A stretch of DNA of 64,000 nucleotides from the NCBI GenBank assembly GCA_008729055.1, contig SDUX01000004.1, forward strand, positions 1,736,001 through 1,800,000, in the 5' to 3' direction. The position numbers and the translations under genes were made by a program. Below the pieces are notes generated by a model. The model was not told the DNA's origin. It ran no database searches and saw only the letters and a program-made list of their open reading frames with translations. The DNA is from Pyropia haitanensis (Eukaryota; Rhodophyta; Bangiophyceae; Bangiales; Bangiaceae). Shown in pieces: positions 33,408-45,003 of this stretch; the stretch's first letter is position 1, and each line of letters opens with the position of its first letter.

Positions 33408-34703
33408 GACGCACTCTATCAAACCCTCCCCCGCCGCCCCCCACCGCCCGTCGCTGTCCCCCCCCCCGCCGCGCCCCCCAACCCCAGCCCCCCCCCCCCT
33501 CCCGTCCCCGAGCCGCCGCCGCCTCCCGCCGCCGCCCGGCCTGCAAACCCTGCGGCGACGCTCCTTCCGCCCGGCCGGGAGGGGATGCGCCCGCCCCGCC
33601 GCCAAGGAGGCTCCACCGGGCGGAGGCGCGGGCATTGCCCATCGGCTGCACCACTGGCCCGTAGCGGGCACACTTGACGCGGAGCCGCGGCGATGGACCT
33701 GGTTTGCCCGGTTGTGGGTTGCGAGTCCCGGGCACCCTTCAAGAAAGCCCTTGCGCCAACGCAGAGGCGCAGTCGCTACGCGGGTCGCGTGCCCTCCTCG
33801 ATGGGCCACCGCCAGTCGAACCATCAGCCTCCACCAGTGACTGGTGTCATTGACAAAGCAGGGACCGTTGCATGCGCAGGCGGCTGCCCCGTCGCTCGAG
33901 ACGCTGGCACTTCACATCAACGGTGACGGCTCGAGCGCTACCTGCGGGGGTTTACGAGCTGGACAGATGGCCGTGGCGGTCTCAGGGATGGCAGGGTCTG
34001 GGCAAGTGCCGGTGCACGTACGTGCAGGTGCGCACTCCCTTTGCCAAAGTCAAAGGCAAAGGCTTTGGAGCGCCCCTGTGTTTCGGGCGTGGTGTCCGCC
34101 CACCTCATCCTCGGCCAAACGCGCAGCCAAAGAGGTCCAGTCCGGCGCCTCCGCGTCTGTCCAAACGCTTGCCGCAAGCCTGCCCGCCCGTGTGTCGGGT
34201 GTGGGTTGTGGGCGCCCGGCAAGGCCCCGGCGCCCGCGAAGAGGCGTATTTTGCGACGTGGTCTCCGCACCCTAGTTGCCATGCTCTAGGTCTGCTGCAG
34301 GCCACCTCCAGTCCATCCAACGACCTCTACCTCTTTGTCCTCGATAGTAGCAGGGACCGATGATGGCCTGGTCGGCCGCCCGGTCGCTCATACCGTTCGC
34401 ACCCGACGTCAACGATGGCGACACGTGAACTGCGCGAGGCGGTGGACGACCGGGACCGCCGTTCCCCCCGCGTCGACGGTGGCCACGCGCCGCCATCGCC
34501 GGCGGTGCTCGTCCCTGACCACCGGCGGTCGCTCGGGCGCCTCCCTCGACGCTCGGCGGTGGGTGCGGGGGAAGGTGCCCCCGTGGGTACGACCGCCCGA
34601 CGGCGCGTGTCGCGCCCGACACACGTCGCGGTGTCGGTGAGGGCACGTCACGCACGCCGCCCTCCCCGCGGGCCCCGCGACCGCCGCGCGTCTCCTCCAC
34701 AGC

Positions 34704-34925
34704 AGGGACGGACCGCCTCGCACGGAAGCGTCGCGCGCCCCCCCCCCCAAACAGGGGCGTCGTCTCCAGTGCCGCAGCCAGGAGCGGGGGGAAGCGCTTT
34801 ACGCCATCTCGTTCACCGCAGGGACCGCGCCCGCGCGGTAGCGTCGGGGCCCCCCCCCAAAAAAGGAGCGCCGTCTCCTGTGCACCAAGCAGGAAGGTAG
34901 GGAACGCGTTTGGTCATCGCCGTGA
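34704..34925. repeat. Diverged tandem duplication, unit about 116 bp
   Basis: Both copies begin AGGGACCG or AGGGACGG (34704 and 34820) and then share a GCGTCG block, a C-run followed by A's, a CGTCTCC or GTCTCCTGTG block, CAGGA and a CGCTTT/CGCGTTT ending. No coding function is seen. Confidence 0.4.
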
Positions 34926-36624
34926 CGAGGCCCCCCGGGGTCGGGTTGCGCGGTGGCCGCGCCGCCAGCGCCACTGGCCCGGCGCGCACCCGACGGGCGG
35001 CGGCGGCGGGTGCGGAACACGCCCCGGCGGCCGTGGCGCGCCCGGTGGGGCGGTGTCAGGGGCTGGCACTCCCCAAGCTGTCTTTGCGACCGCCCCACTG
35101 CATTCTCTAGGCCCACTAGGGGGGGGGGGGGGGGGGGGTGCGCGGTTGCGTCACCCCCCCTCCCGCACAGCACGGCGCCGCGAATGGGCGGCCGAGGCAC
35201 TGCCGCTTTGGGCACAAGCCCCCCCCCGCCTCAGGTGCGATGGTCCCGAGGGACTGGGAGTGGCTGACGGGGGAATCGCGGTGGGTCGCTGTATCGTGGT
35301 GAGGCAACTGGATGAGGATGCGCCAGCTACCTCTCCAGCCATCGCGACCCATATGCTTCCACATCGAGTTCATAGGGCGTGCAAAAGAAGGTGAGCCATA
35401 AGTAGGAGTGCCTCAGATGACATCCATGCCATGCGACGCTTCAATTGGGCAGTGTATCACAGCGTCGCACACACACATGACATGCATGTCCGTCGACAGT
35501 GGGGTAGCTGCGAGCCATCTCCGATGTGTCCGCCGGGTTTTTCCGGCGGCCGAATGAAGGACAAGTCAGAGGGACATCCACGCGACCTTGACCAATGGCC
35601 AGAGGCCGATGGAAACGGATGCGCACAGGCATGAATTGGTCAAAGACGTTGCGGTCGTGCCACACCGCCGCCTGCCCCCCGTTCTGCCTCCCCCTTCCAG
35701 ATGGGCCAACCACCTCGTGTCCTCCCCGCCACGCGCACCCATTCACGCCGCATCGGGCAACCGACTGACGCCCGTGGGTGCACGCCGCCGCGCCACTGGC
35801 GTGACGCCGCCGCGCTCGCGCCCCCGCCGCGCCGCCCACCCCCCTGCCTACCCGGCCGGCACTGCGGTTCTTTCTCTTTTTTTTTTTAGGCGCTCCGCCG
35901 TGTCCCCCCCCCCCCCCCCCGCCCCCCACGACCGCGCGGAGGAAGCGGCGGGGGTGGCGCCCCCATCTCCCACACCCCCCCCCCCCCCCCCCGACCCCCC
36001 CCTCCCGCTGCCGCCCCGCCGCCCAGATCAGCGACAGCGTGGCGCTGTCCGCCCCCCCCCCCAGCCGGCCCCGCAGCGGTCGCGGCGGGGACGCCGCGGT
36101 GGCCACTCGCGCGCCGCCGCGCCGCCCTCCCGCCGCTCCTTTTCTTATTGCCCCGTCAGCGGGTCACGCGGCGGCGGCGTCGGGGGCGCCTCTCGCGGCG
36201 GCGCCCTCCGTGCCCCCCCAACCTGCGCAGCGCCCTGCGCCGCCCGCCGTGGTCCCGGCGTGGGTGTGCGGGTGCCCCCCCCCCCCCCCCCCCCCGCCCC
36301 CCCCCGGCCGCGGCCGCCGTCGGCGCCGCCTGCCCGCGTCGGCGGGCAGCGGCCCTCCGCGGGCGGCCGAGGACGGCCACCGCCGCCACGGCGGCGGCGG
36401 TGGCCAGCCTCCAGCCGCGGGGCCCCACCGCCGGCGCCCCTTCCCCCCCCCCACCCCCCCCCCCTCGCGCACGCCCCACCCGACGAGGGGGCGGCCGCCG
36501 CCGCCCCCGCGCGCGCGGCACGAGGCGGGGAGGCCGCGTGCGCCGCGTGGCGGCGGCGCCCCCCCCCCCCCCAGCCCCCACGCGTCGAGCGCGGCGCCGC
36601 GGGCGCCACGGCCCGCGGCGACGC

Positions 36625-36626
<2 letters not shown>

Positions 36627-36682
<56 letters not shown>

Positions 36683-36683
36683 G
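36627..36683 (+). repeat. (GCC)n trinucleotide microsatellite
   Basis: About 57 bases of uninterrupted CCG/GCC repeat sit in noncoding low-complexity sequence. Confidence 0.85.
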
Positions 36684-37773
36684 GCGACGTGGGGCGCACG
36701 CCGCCACCCACGCCGGCACACGCCGGCGGGGCGGCCGCGACGGGTCCGTGGGCGGCGGCCGCCGCGTGCGGCGGCGCGGCGGCGGCGCCGACCCCCCCCC
36801 CCTTCCCCCCTCCCCCCCCCCTGTCTACGGGGCGGCCAGTGGTCTTGCCCCAAAGCGCCGGCACGCAGTGGCGGCTGGGGGGGAGCGCGTCGTCACGCCC
36901 TCCCCCCCCCGCGGCGGCTGCGCACCCCACGGTGGGGTGGCGCGGCGACGGGGGGGGGGTGCGGGACGCCGAGGACGCGCGGTCGCTCGCGCCCGCCGCC
37001 CGCCGCCGTAGCGGTGACGGGGGGGCGGAAGCGCCTGCCGGCCACCGGGCGGTGGCACCCGCGGGTGCTCGACGTCTCCCCCCGCGCCGCCCTCCCCGCC
37101 TCCCCGGTCCTCCTCTCGGCAGCGGACGCGCAGGCCACCCACGCCGCTGCCGACCAAGCCACCACCCCAGCCGGCGGGCCTGCCAGGGGGTCGTCGCCCC
37201 GCGGGGCGGCGAGCGCCGCCGCCGCCGCCGCCGCGGCCGCCGCGCAGCCGCCGCGGGGGCGCCGGCAACGACGGCCGCCGCGCGCGCTCTCGCACGGCCG
37301 CGGCCGGCCGCACCGTGGGGGAACGGGGGGGGGGGGGGTGCGACCCGCGCCGCGGCGGGGCGGCCGGCTTGCAGTGCCGGCCGTTCCGCCCGTGGCGGCG
37401 GCGCCCCGCCGGTGCCGTGGCGCACCCTTGGGGGCGGTGAAAGGCGGCGTGAGCCGAGGGGAGGGGGGAGGGGGGGAGGGGGCGGGACGGCCTGCCCGCG
37501 CAAGGTGCGGCCGCGGATGAGACGGGGGGGGCAGAGGACGGCCGCGGAGGCGGGGGGGTGCGCGCGTACCCTGCCGAGGCGCGGCGGCGCCGCGCCTCCC
37601 CCCTCCCCCGCTCGTTCCCGCCGGTGCGCTAACATCCCTCCCCGCCCTCCTCCCCTTCCTCTCCCGCCCGCGGTATCTCCCGTCCCCCCCACCCGCGCGC
37701 GCACCCTACCTGTGCCTCCGCCGCCACCTCCCCTTTTGGTGTTCACGTCCGCCCCCACGGTCGGTCCGCCCCC

Positions 37774-38579
37774 ATGGGCGCCACCCACTCCCTCGTCCGT
37801 GGCCTGGTGTTCAACCCCCCCGCCGCGCCGTCGTACGCCGATGACGGCGGGCGGCTCGTCTACATCCGCCCACGGTCGGCCTACACCGCCGCGCCGTCGC
37901 TCGATACGGTGCCGCTGGTGTGGCTGACCACCGCCCGCGGCTGGCGCATCCCGGCCATCCACTGGCGGTCGGGCGAGGGGGAGTGGGAGGGGGAGGCAGA
38001 GGGGGCGAGGGGAGGGGGGGCCGGCCCTGGCTGTCGAGACGAGCGGGCTGCCGGGGAGGGCGTCCGCATCCGTGATGGCAGCGACGGCAGCGGCGGCAGC
38101 GTCGGCGGCGGCGGCATGAGTGGCAGCGGCGGCGGTGGGGCCGCCGCCGCCGCCACGCCCCCCCGGCACACCCTGCTGTACGCGCACGACAACGCGTCGG
38201 ACCTGGGCCTCATGGCGGCCTACCTGGCCGAGCTGCACGAGCAGCTCCGCGTCGACGTGTTTGCCTTTGAGTACTCGGGCTACGGCCTGTCCACGCCGGT
38301 GGACAGCGGCAGCGGCGGCGGCGTCGACGGCGACGACGACGGCGCGGCGGCGGCGGCGGCGGGCCGTCCTCCAGGGGATCCCCCTCCCTCCCCCGCCGGG
38401 GGGGGTGCCGGTGGCGGGAGCCGCGCCACCGCCTCTGAGGCCAACTGCTACGCCGACGCGGCCGCCGCGTGGGCGCACCTGACCACCACCCTCGGGCAGC
38501 CACCGTCGTCCATCACGGTCGTGGGGCGGTCGCTCGGCGCCGCCGTCGCGGTGCACCTTGCCACCACCATCGTCGCCGC

Positions 38580-38610
<31 letters not shown>

Positions 38611-41395
38611 GCCGCTGCCGCACCGGCCGCCGCGGCGGCTGGCGCCGCGGCGGCAGCCGCGACGGAGGCGGGTGTGGCGGCGGCGGAGGGGGCGGCGGCA
38701 GCGCCAGCGGCGGCGGGCCCGCCGGCGGGGCTGCTCCTCATCAGCCCGTTTGCGTCGGTGGGCCGGCTGGCGCCCGGCGGCGTCGGCCGCGCGCTGTCGC
38801 CGCTGCTCCACCGCGGCGGCCTCGACGCGTTTGACAGTGCCGCCCGCCTTGGCGCCGCGGCCGCCGCGTGGGCGGCCGCCGACGCGGCCGCCGCGGCGGC
38901 CGCTGACGCGGCAGATGCGGTGGGGACGGGAGAGGCGGGCGAGAGGAGGAGGGGAGCTGGGGGGGAGGCGCCCCGCGCGCCGCGCCTGCCCGTGCTGCTT
39001 GTCCATGGGGGGGCCGACCGGCTGGTGCCGGCCGCCCACAGCCACCTTCTCGCGCGGCGGCTGGGGGCGGCGTCTCCCGACGGGGGGGGCGGGGGTGGCG
39101 ACGACGACGCCCCGGCGGCGGCGACGGCGGCAGCGGCGGCGGCAGCGGCGGACGCGGGTGGGAGTGGCGGAGGTGTCAGCGGCGGCCGCGGGCGCGGCGG
39201 TCACGGCGGCGGCCGCGGCGGCGGCGGCGAGCGCGCCGCGCGGCCGCGGCGGCCGCCGCCGCCGGTGGAGGTCGTCATCATCCCCGGCGGGGACCACAAC
39301 GCCCTCGAAGTCGACTGGCGGGTCGCGTGCTTCGTCACCTACCGCCGCTGGCTCGGCGCCCGCGGTGTCGGTGCCGCTGCTGTTGGGGCGGTTGGTGGGG
39401 AGGGAAGCGCCGGCGCCCGCGCGGCAGCACTTGCGCCCGCCACCGCCGCCGCGCCCGCCGCGCCCGCCGCGTCCGCCGCGCCCGCCGCGCCGGCCGCCGC
39501 CGCCGCCGCCCTCACTGCCGCGGGTGCCGACGCGACCGCGGCCGGTGATGGGTTCCTTGCCAGTGGAACGACTCCTCCGCCGTCGCCCTTGCTACGCGGG
39601 CGGAGCGACGGAGTGCCCCCCCCCTCCCACCGGGGTAGCTTTGTCCGCCGCGCCCACTCGGCCGTTGTTGCGTCGCCGCCGCCGTCTTCATTGATACACG
39701 GTGGCGGCGGGTCCGCCGCCGCGGCTGCCGCCGCCCATTTTCCCGCGGGGGGCAAGCATCGGTCCGTCAGCCGGCGGCTATCCATGAGCGTTGGCCGCCG
39801 CGGCAACCTTCCCCGGGACGTGTCGGCGCCAACGCCGGGGGCAGACGGTCGGAGGGAGGAGACCGCGCCGCTGGCGCCGCCACCAGCGACGGCCGCGACG
39901 GCGTCGGCGACGGTGACGGCCAACGCGGCGGCGGCGGCCGATGGCGAGCCGTGGCGGTTGATGGGGACGGCTGGGGGAGGAACCACTGACGGACCGTCCA
40001 ACGTGGCCGCCTGGCTGGCCGACGCGCTCGCCGAGGACCGCCGCCGCCTCGCCCGCCTGACCAGCAACGACAGTAGCGGCAGCGGCAGCGGCAGGGTCAT
40101 TGGGTGCCACCCGCGCGGGGCGGCGCTGGACAAGGCCAGCGACAGCCGCAGCGGCAGCAGCCACAGCGGCATCCGAGGGGCCAGCAGCGGCGGCAGCAGC
40201 AGCAGTGGGGGGGTCGAGGGGGGGGGGCGCCCCTCGCATCCACCCGCCGGCCGCTCAGGGGGCACCCGCCCGAGCGGCGACGGCGGCGGCGGCGGCGGCG
40301 GCGAGCCGTCGCCAGCCACCTCCCGGCAGTCCCGGGCGCTCCCTCCCCAGCCGTCCCTCTCCACCTCCACCCTCTCCTCGGGCGGCTCATCCGGCGGCAG
40401 CAGCCACGCCACCAGCCGCGCCGCCCGACGGCGGGCGCGGCGTCCGCCCACCGCCGACGCGGCCGCCACCACCGCCGGCGGCGGCGGCAGCGCGGCGGTG
40501 GCGGCGGCGGCGGCGGCGCCCCCACCCGACCGCGGCGGCGGCGGTGCCGCCGCGCGCGCCGCCGCCGCCGTCCGTGTCGCATCCCGGTCCGCAGCGACGG
40601 CGGCGGCGGCGACGGCGGCGGCGGTCGCGTCGGCGGTGGACGCGCTGGAGGTGGCCGCCGCGGACGCGGCGGCCGCGCGGGTCGCCGCGTCGGCAGGAAG
40701 GGGGGGCGGGATGCCCGGCAAGGGCAGTGACGGCGGTGACGGCGGCGGAGGCGGGGGTGGCGGCGGCGGCGGCGGCGGTGGCGGGGGTGGCGGCTCCCCC
40801 GGGTGGGCGCGCACCGGCGGCTACGCCGCCCTCTCGGTCGGCCTCGTGGACGTGACGGTCAGCCGCCGCTCGGTGGCCACGACGGCGGCGGCGCCGCCCG
40901 GCGTTCCCGCCGCCGCGGCACGCCGCGCTGTGGCGGCCGACCCGGCGGCCCAGGCCGTCACTACCGCCGCCGCACCCATCGGCAGCGCCATCGCCACCGC
41001 CACTGCACCCACCGCCACCGCCGCCACCACCGCCGCCACCGCCACCGCCACCACCACCATCGCTACCGCCACCACTGTCGTTACGGAAGCCGCCACCCCC
41101 ACCGGCACCTTGCCGGCACCGACCACGGCGGCGGTCACGGCCGCCACCGCCGCCCCCCCCCCCCCAGCGACGCCCCCCCCCCCCCCGCCCCACTCCCCGG
41201 CGCACCGGCCTAGCTGCCGCCGTCGCCGGCCGCGACGGCGCCACCGCGTACGCGCCGACCGACACGCCGGCGGAGCGAATGGCCAAGCTCCGCGCCCGCC
41301 GCACCCGCCTGTCGCTGACGGCGCGGCTGGAGCGGACCGCCGCGGCGCTCGCCGACGCGTCCCGCGCGTCGCCGTATGACCAGCTGTTTCGGTGA
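37774..41395 (+). CDS. ABHD17-like alpha/beta hydrolase with very long low-complexity C-terminal tail
   Basis: From the ATG at 37774 the protein opens MGATHSLVRGLVFNPPAAPSY; Gly2 and Ser6 match the N-myristoylation pattern G-x-x-x-S. The hydrolase core resembles ABHD17/FAM108 depalmitoylases: YAHDNASDLGLM, FAFEYSGYGLS, the nucleophile elbow GRSLG with Ser253, the acid in HGGADRLVP (Asp415) and the base in GGDHNALE (His508). Poly-Ala and Gly/Asp insertions interrupt the core. About 670 residues of Ser/Ala/Gly/Thr-rich, probably disordered sequence follow. Near 41150-41190 two C-runs precede a frame change; the frame ending RASPYDQLFR at 41393-41395 looks far more protein-like than the Arg/Pro frame that runs on to 41379. 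One added base in each run gives 1207 residues. The likely role is removing palmitate from membrane proteins, inferred from family only. Confidence 0.72.
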
Positions 41396-41803
41396 GGTGG
41401 CGGGTTGGTTGGCGGTGGGAAGGGGGGGGGACCGAAGGGGGGGGGGGGAGGAGGGACGCCTGGGGGAAGGGGAAGGGGGGGTGCGAAAGCGACACGCAGG
41501 GGAGGGGGGGGGAGCGGGGGGAGGGGGGACGGGTGGGCGGGCGGGCGGGTGAGGTACCGAGGGGACCGCCACCAGCAGCGGCGCCCGCGCCACCACCGCG
41601 GCGTGTCAAGTACAAGCGGGAAGAAAAGAAGAACGCTCTCGGAGCGGCAGTGCTCATCCGGCCGCGACGGGCCGCGACCGGGCGGCGCGGATACCTGCCG
41701 CCGCCCACCAGCGCTGCGCCCCGACCCATCCGCCGCCGCCCATCCTATAATACATCCGTGCCAACACCCCAGCCCCCCCCCCCCCCGCCTGCGCCTACCT
41801 ACC
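41396..41803. other. Convergent spacer
   Basis: The 400 bases are G-rich at 41400-41550. A TATAATAC-like stretch sits near 41745. I see no gene. Confidence 0.45.
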
Positions 41804-42860
41804 TCAGTCGAGGTAAAACCGGGACCGCTGCTCTGGCGTCAGCACCCCACACACCCCCGCCCCGGTGGACGTGCCAAACCAGTCGTACCGGTTGGCCGCG
41901 ACCGTATCGTACGCGCCGTCGCGCAGCAGCCGCGGGGCGGCGAGCGCGGCGGCCGCCGCGAGCCGGGCGGCGGGCGACAGGCGCGACGCGATGCGCAGCG
42001 GCGCGTCGGAGCGGATGTAGGCGGTGCCGCCCTCAACAAGCACCCTGTGAGGTTGACAATAAAAAAACGGTAAAGGGCGAGAGAGGGGGAGGGGGAACAT
42101 AGAGCGGGAAGGGGTGGAGGGGCGATGCAAACGCGGGGGTCGTAGCCACGGGGTGGGACGCAGGGTGTGTCAGATGGGCTGTGTGCCGCCGTTGCCGGCA
42201 GCCGCCGCAGAGACGAGAGCCGCCCCACGCGACAATGTCAGGGTGGCGCCCGCCAGCCAAGACATGCGGGCACTCGCCGAGGCCGCCACCTCCCCGCCAA
42301 AGACCCTTCCCGCCACGTCCCCGCCTCCATCCCACACACCCCCCTGCTGTCTCCATCCCTCCCCTCCCCTCCCCTCTCCCCTCCCCGCACGCCAACGCAC
42401 ATGGTCGACAGGTCCGACGGCGCGCCATACGCGACGCACGCGGCGCCCCCCACACGCCCCTGCAGCGGCGCGTACGTAAACACGCCCCCCCCATCCGCGG
42501 CGAGCAGCGCCCGCACCGCCCCGTCACACAGCCCACACGCGCCATCGTACAGCACCAGCGGCGGGTCGGATGGGCGGCCGACGCGGCGGGCGGCGAGGTA
42601 GGCGCGCGCGGCGGCCACGTCGGCCGACGTGCGGCGGCCGCCGGGGGGGGGGGGTGTAGGTGGGGGGGGGGTCTGTCGACGCTGACGGTGGCGCCGCGGC
42701 TGCGGCGGCTGCCGCCGCCGCCGCCGCCGCGGCAGCTTGGGCGGGCGCCCGGGGGGGGGGGGAGGGGGGGGCGCCGTCATGCGGGGGGGGGGGGGGGACG
42801 CCGCGGCGGCGGTCGCCGGCGGTAGAGCGCGGCGGCGGCGGCGGCGGGGACAAAAGCCAT
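41804..42860 (-). CDS. DCC-family thiol-disulfide oxidoreductase-like protein, two exons
   Basis: Exon 1 runs 42860-42401 and exon 2 runs 42044-41804. The 356-base intron has donor GTGCGT and acceptor CTCACAG and splits an ATG codon, so the joined sequence reads DLSTM-VLVEGG, the exact block order of the DCC family (PF04134). The conserved N-terminal motif is VLYDGACGLCDGAV, containing a CxxC pair, followed by FTYAPLQ. Exon 2 carries RSDAPLRIASRL and NRYDWFG. The function of the family is poorly defined; it is thioredoxin-like. The best start is the ATG at 42860 (MAFVPAAAAAAL), a leader of the kind seen on plastid proteins of this lineage; it lies in another frame and needs one added base in the C-runs near 42735-42800, giving 233 residues. 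An internal start at 42780 avoids this but gives an Arg/Pro leader. Confidence 0.8.
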
Positions 42861-43524
42861 GCCGCGGGCCGGCCGGCCGGCGCAGTCGTCAGGTGCAAGG
42901 CCAGAGAGACGGGAAAGGAAGAACGCGGGAAAGAGGGTGGGGCGGGGGGGGACGGTGGGAACAAGAGGGACTCGACGGGGAGGGACGGGCGGTGCTGGTG
43001 TAGTGGGCGGGTGGGCGGCGGGTGAGCATGCAGCCGCGGGTCAAGTCCGCCGGGCAGTGGGTGTCGGTGCGGCGTCGGTTGGTGGCAGCAACGGCGCGCC
43101 GCGCACCGGGACCTTCCACCGGCAGCGGACCGAGCGTCGACCCAGACGCGGCCACACGGGAGGTGGGCTGCAGGGGGGGGCCACCTCTCGATGCCGCCGA
43201 GGTTTGGATCTCCCGCCCGCCCAGCCGTCGGCTGCCGCCGCTGCGGCTGCGGCTGGCCGCCGCGCGGCGCCACACAACGGCAGCGGCCGGCCGGCCGCGC
43301 CCCGCCCATTGCCAGCCGGTGCCTCGTCTGCCGCACCGGCGCTTGCCGGCGGCCGCGCCGCCTTGCCCCGCGGTCCGCCCTCTCTCCCCCCGCCCTGTCC
43401 CGTCCCGCCCATCCGCCGCAGCCGCCCGCTGCCGTCCGCGAGCGTCTGCCCCCTCCCACCCTTCCATCGTACCCCAGCCGCGCTCACCCTCCCCTGCTCA
43501 TCCTTTCGTTTCCGGCGGTTCGTC
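42861..43524. other. Divergent spacer between the DCC gene and HST
   Basis: The 660 bases between two ATGs in opposite directions should carry both promoters. They are GC-rich with a pyrimidine-rich leader before 43525. No TATA box is obvious. Confidence 0.45.
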
Positions 43525-44720
43525 ATGGCCTCCCACCTGGGCTTTGCCGTCGCCGCCCCGCCAGTCGCGGCCGCCGCCCGGCCGCGGTGCCGGTTGCGGC
43601 GCGCGGCGGCGGCCGCCGGCTGCCTCCGCGCGTCGGCGTTTGCGCGGCCGGTGCGGCTAGGACTGTCGACGGCGGACCGGCGGGCCCGTGTCGGGCGGGC
43701 GCAAGGCCTGCCGGTCTCCCCCCCCCCCCCCCCCCCCCTCTCCCCACGGCGACGGTGCCCGTCACGGCGTCCTCTTCGTCGTCGCTCCCCCCCCCGTCAC
43801 CCAGCCCCGCCAGCGGTGGCTCCTCCCTGCTCGGCGCGCTGTACAAGTTCACGCGCCCCCACACCATCCGCGGCACCATCCTCGGCGCCATCTCGGGCGC
43901 GTCCCGGGCGGTCCTCGAGTCCCGCGCGCCCATTGACTGGCGGCTGCTGCCGGTGGCGGCGCTGGGCGTGGTGGCCCTGCTGTGCGGCAACGCGTTTATT
44001 GTGGGCATCAACCAGATCTACGACGTTAACATTGACGTCATCAACAAGCCGTTCCTGCCCATCGCCGCGGGCGAGCTGTCCCTCCCCGTCGCGTGGGCGT
44101 TTATCCTCGGCTCCGCCGCGTCGGGCCTGGCGATTGTCAAGGCGTACTTTTCCAACCTCATCCTCGGCCTGTACAGCCTCGGCCTGGTCGTTGGCGCGCT
44201 CTACTCGACGCCGGGCACGCGGCTGAAGCGGTTCCCGGTGGCGGCCGCCGCGACGATTGCGTGCGTGCGGGGCTTCCTTCTCAATTTTGGGGTGTACCAC
44301 GCGACGATGGCCGCGCTGGGCGTGCCGTTTGTGTGGTCGCCGCCCATCACCTTCCTCGCCGTCTTTATGACCGTCTACGCGGTGGTCATCGCGCTGGCCA
44401 AGGACCTGCCAGACGTGGCGGGCGACGTCCAGTACGGCGTGTCGACGTTTGCGTCGCGCCTCGGCGTGACGCGCGCGTGCCAGGTCGTGGCGGGGCTGAT
44501 GGGCGCCAACTATGTGATGGCCGTGGCGGTCGCGGTCGCGGCGCCGGCGGGGAGCCTCAGGCGGGGGGTGTGTGGCGTCGCGCACGCGCTGCTCGGCGCG
44601 GTGCTCGCGTGGCGGTACCGGCAGCTGGACCCAAACGACGCGGGGAGCGTCAAGCGGTTTTACAACCGGGACGTGTGGGGGCTCTTTTACGCCGAGTACG
44701 CGCTCTTCCCTTTCGTATAG
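43525..44720 (+). CDS. HST: Homogentisate solanesyltransferase (plastoquinone biosynthesis), one frameshift at a C-run
   Basis: This is a UbiA prenyltransferase of the plastid inner envelope that condenses homogentisate with solanesyl diphosphate in plastoquinone synthesis. The ATG at 43525 starts an Ala/Arg-rich transit peptide (MASHLGFAVAAPPVAAAAR). After the C-run at about 43719-43738 the frame shifts by one and the enzyme follows: FTRPHTIRGT, the first Asp motif NQIYDVNID with NKPFLPIAAGELS after it, KRFPVAAAATIACVRGFLLN, the second Asp motif KDLPDVAGD, and the C-terminal LFYAEYALFPF. The last blocks agree better with HST than with the tocopherol enzyme HPT, though the pair is hard to separate by eye. 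About eight hydrophobic segments fit the family. Adding one base in the run restores a 398-residue protein. It converges on NMD3. Confidence 0.9.
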
Positions 44721-45003
44721 GAGGAGCGCTCGAGGGCGGGCGGGGGCGGTCAGACCGGTGGTGACGGCTGGTGGCGGGGGGGGAGCGAATCGGGGGTCAG
44801 GGGCTGGGCGGCGTCGAGGGGTAGAGGGACGGGGCGCAGAGAAGGCACAGTCCGAGAGGTCGGCCTGGCCTGTGGCGGAGCAGAGTGCGAGCGAACCTTT
44901 TTTTTTTGCCATACCACACGTGCTTCACCCCTCGTGCCCACTACCGCCATATAATGCAATGCCAGCGAGAAAACGACTTTTGTCAGCGAGAGAGCAACTC
45001 GCC

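Larger units (their letters stand above)
32963..37773. other. 4.8-kb gene-poor region with palindromes, a foldback and triplet repeats
   Basis: The first 450 bases are unusually AT-rich and hold several palindromes and a long hairpin. A diverged tandem duplication lies at 34704-34925. From 35650 on the sequence becomes Pro/Arg-coding low complexity with C-runs and a (GCC)n tract. No ORF has a recognisable domain in either strand, and the long opposite-strand ORFs are composition artefacts. Confidence 0.5.

Noticed and set aside
33660..33760. Possible tRNA because of a GTTGCGAGTCCCG stretch
   Set aside because: The T-arm does not match GGTTCRANYCC and no acceptor stem pairs at the right distance.
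36145..39297. 1050-residue minus-strand ORF
   Set aside because: It overlaps the ABHD17-like hydrolase on the other strand and is Arg/Gly/Pro low complexity.
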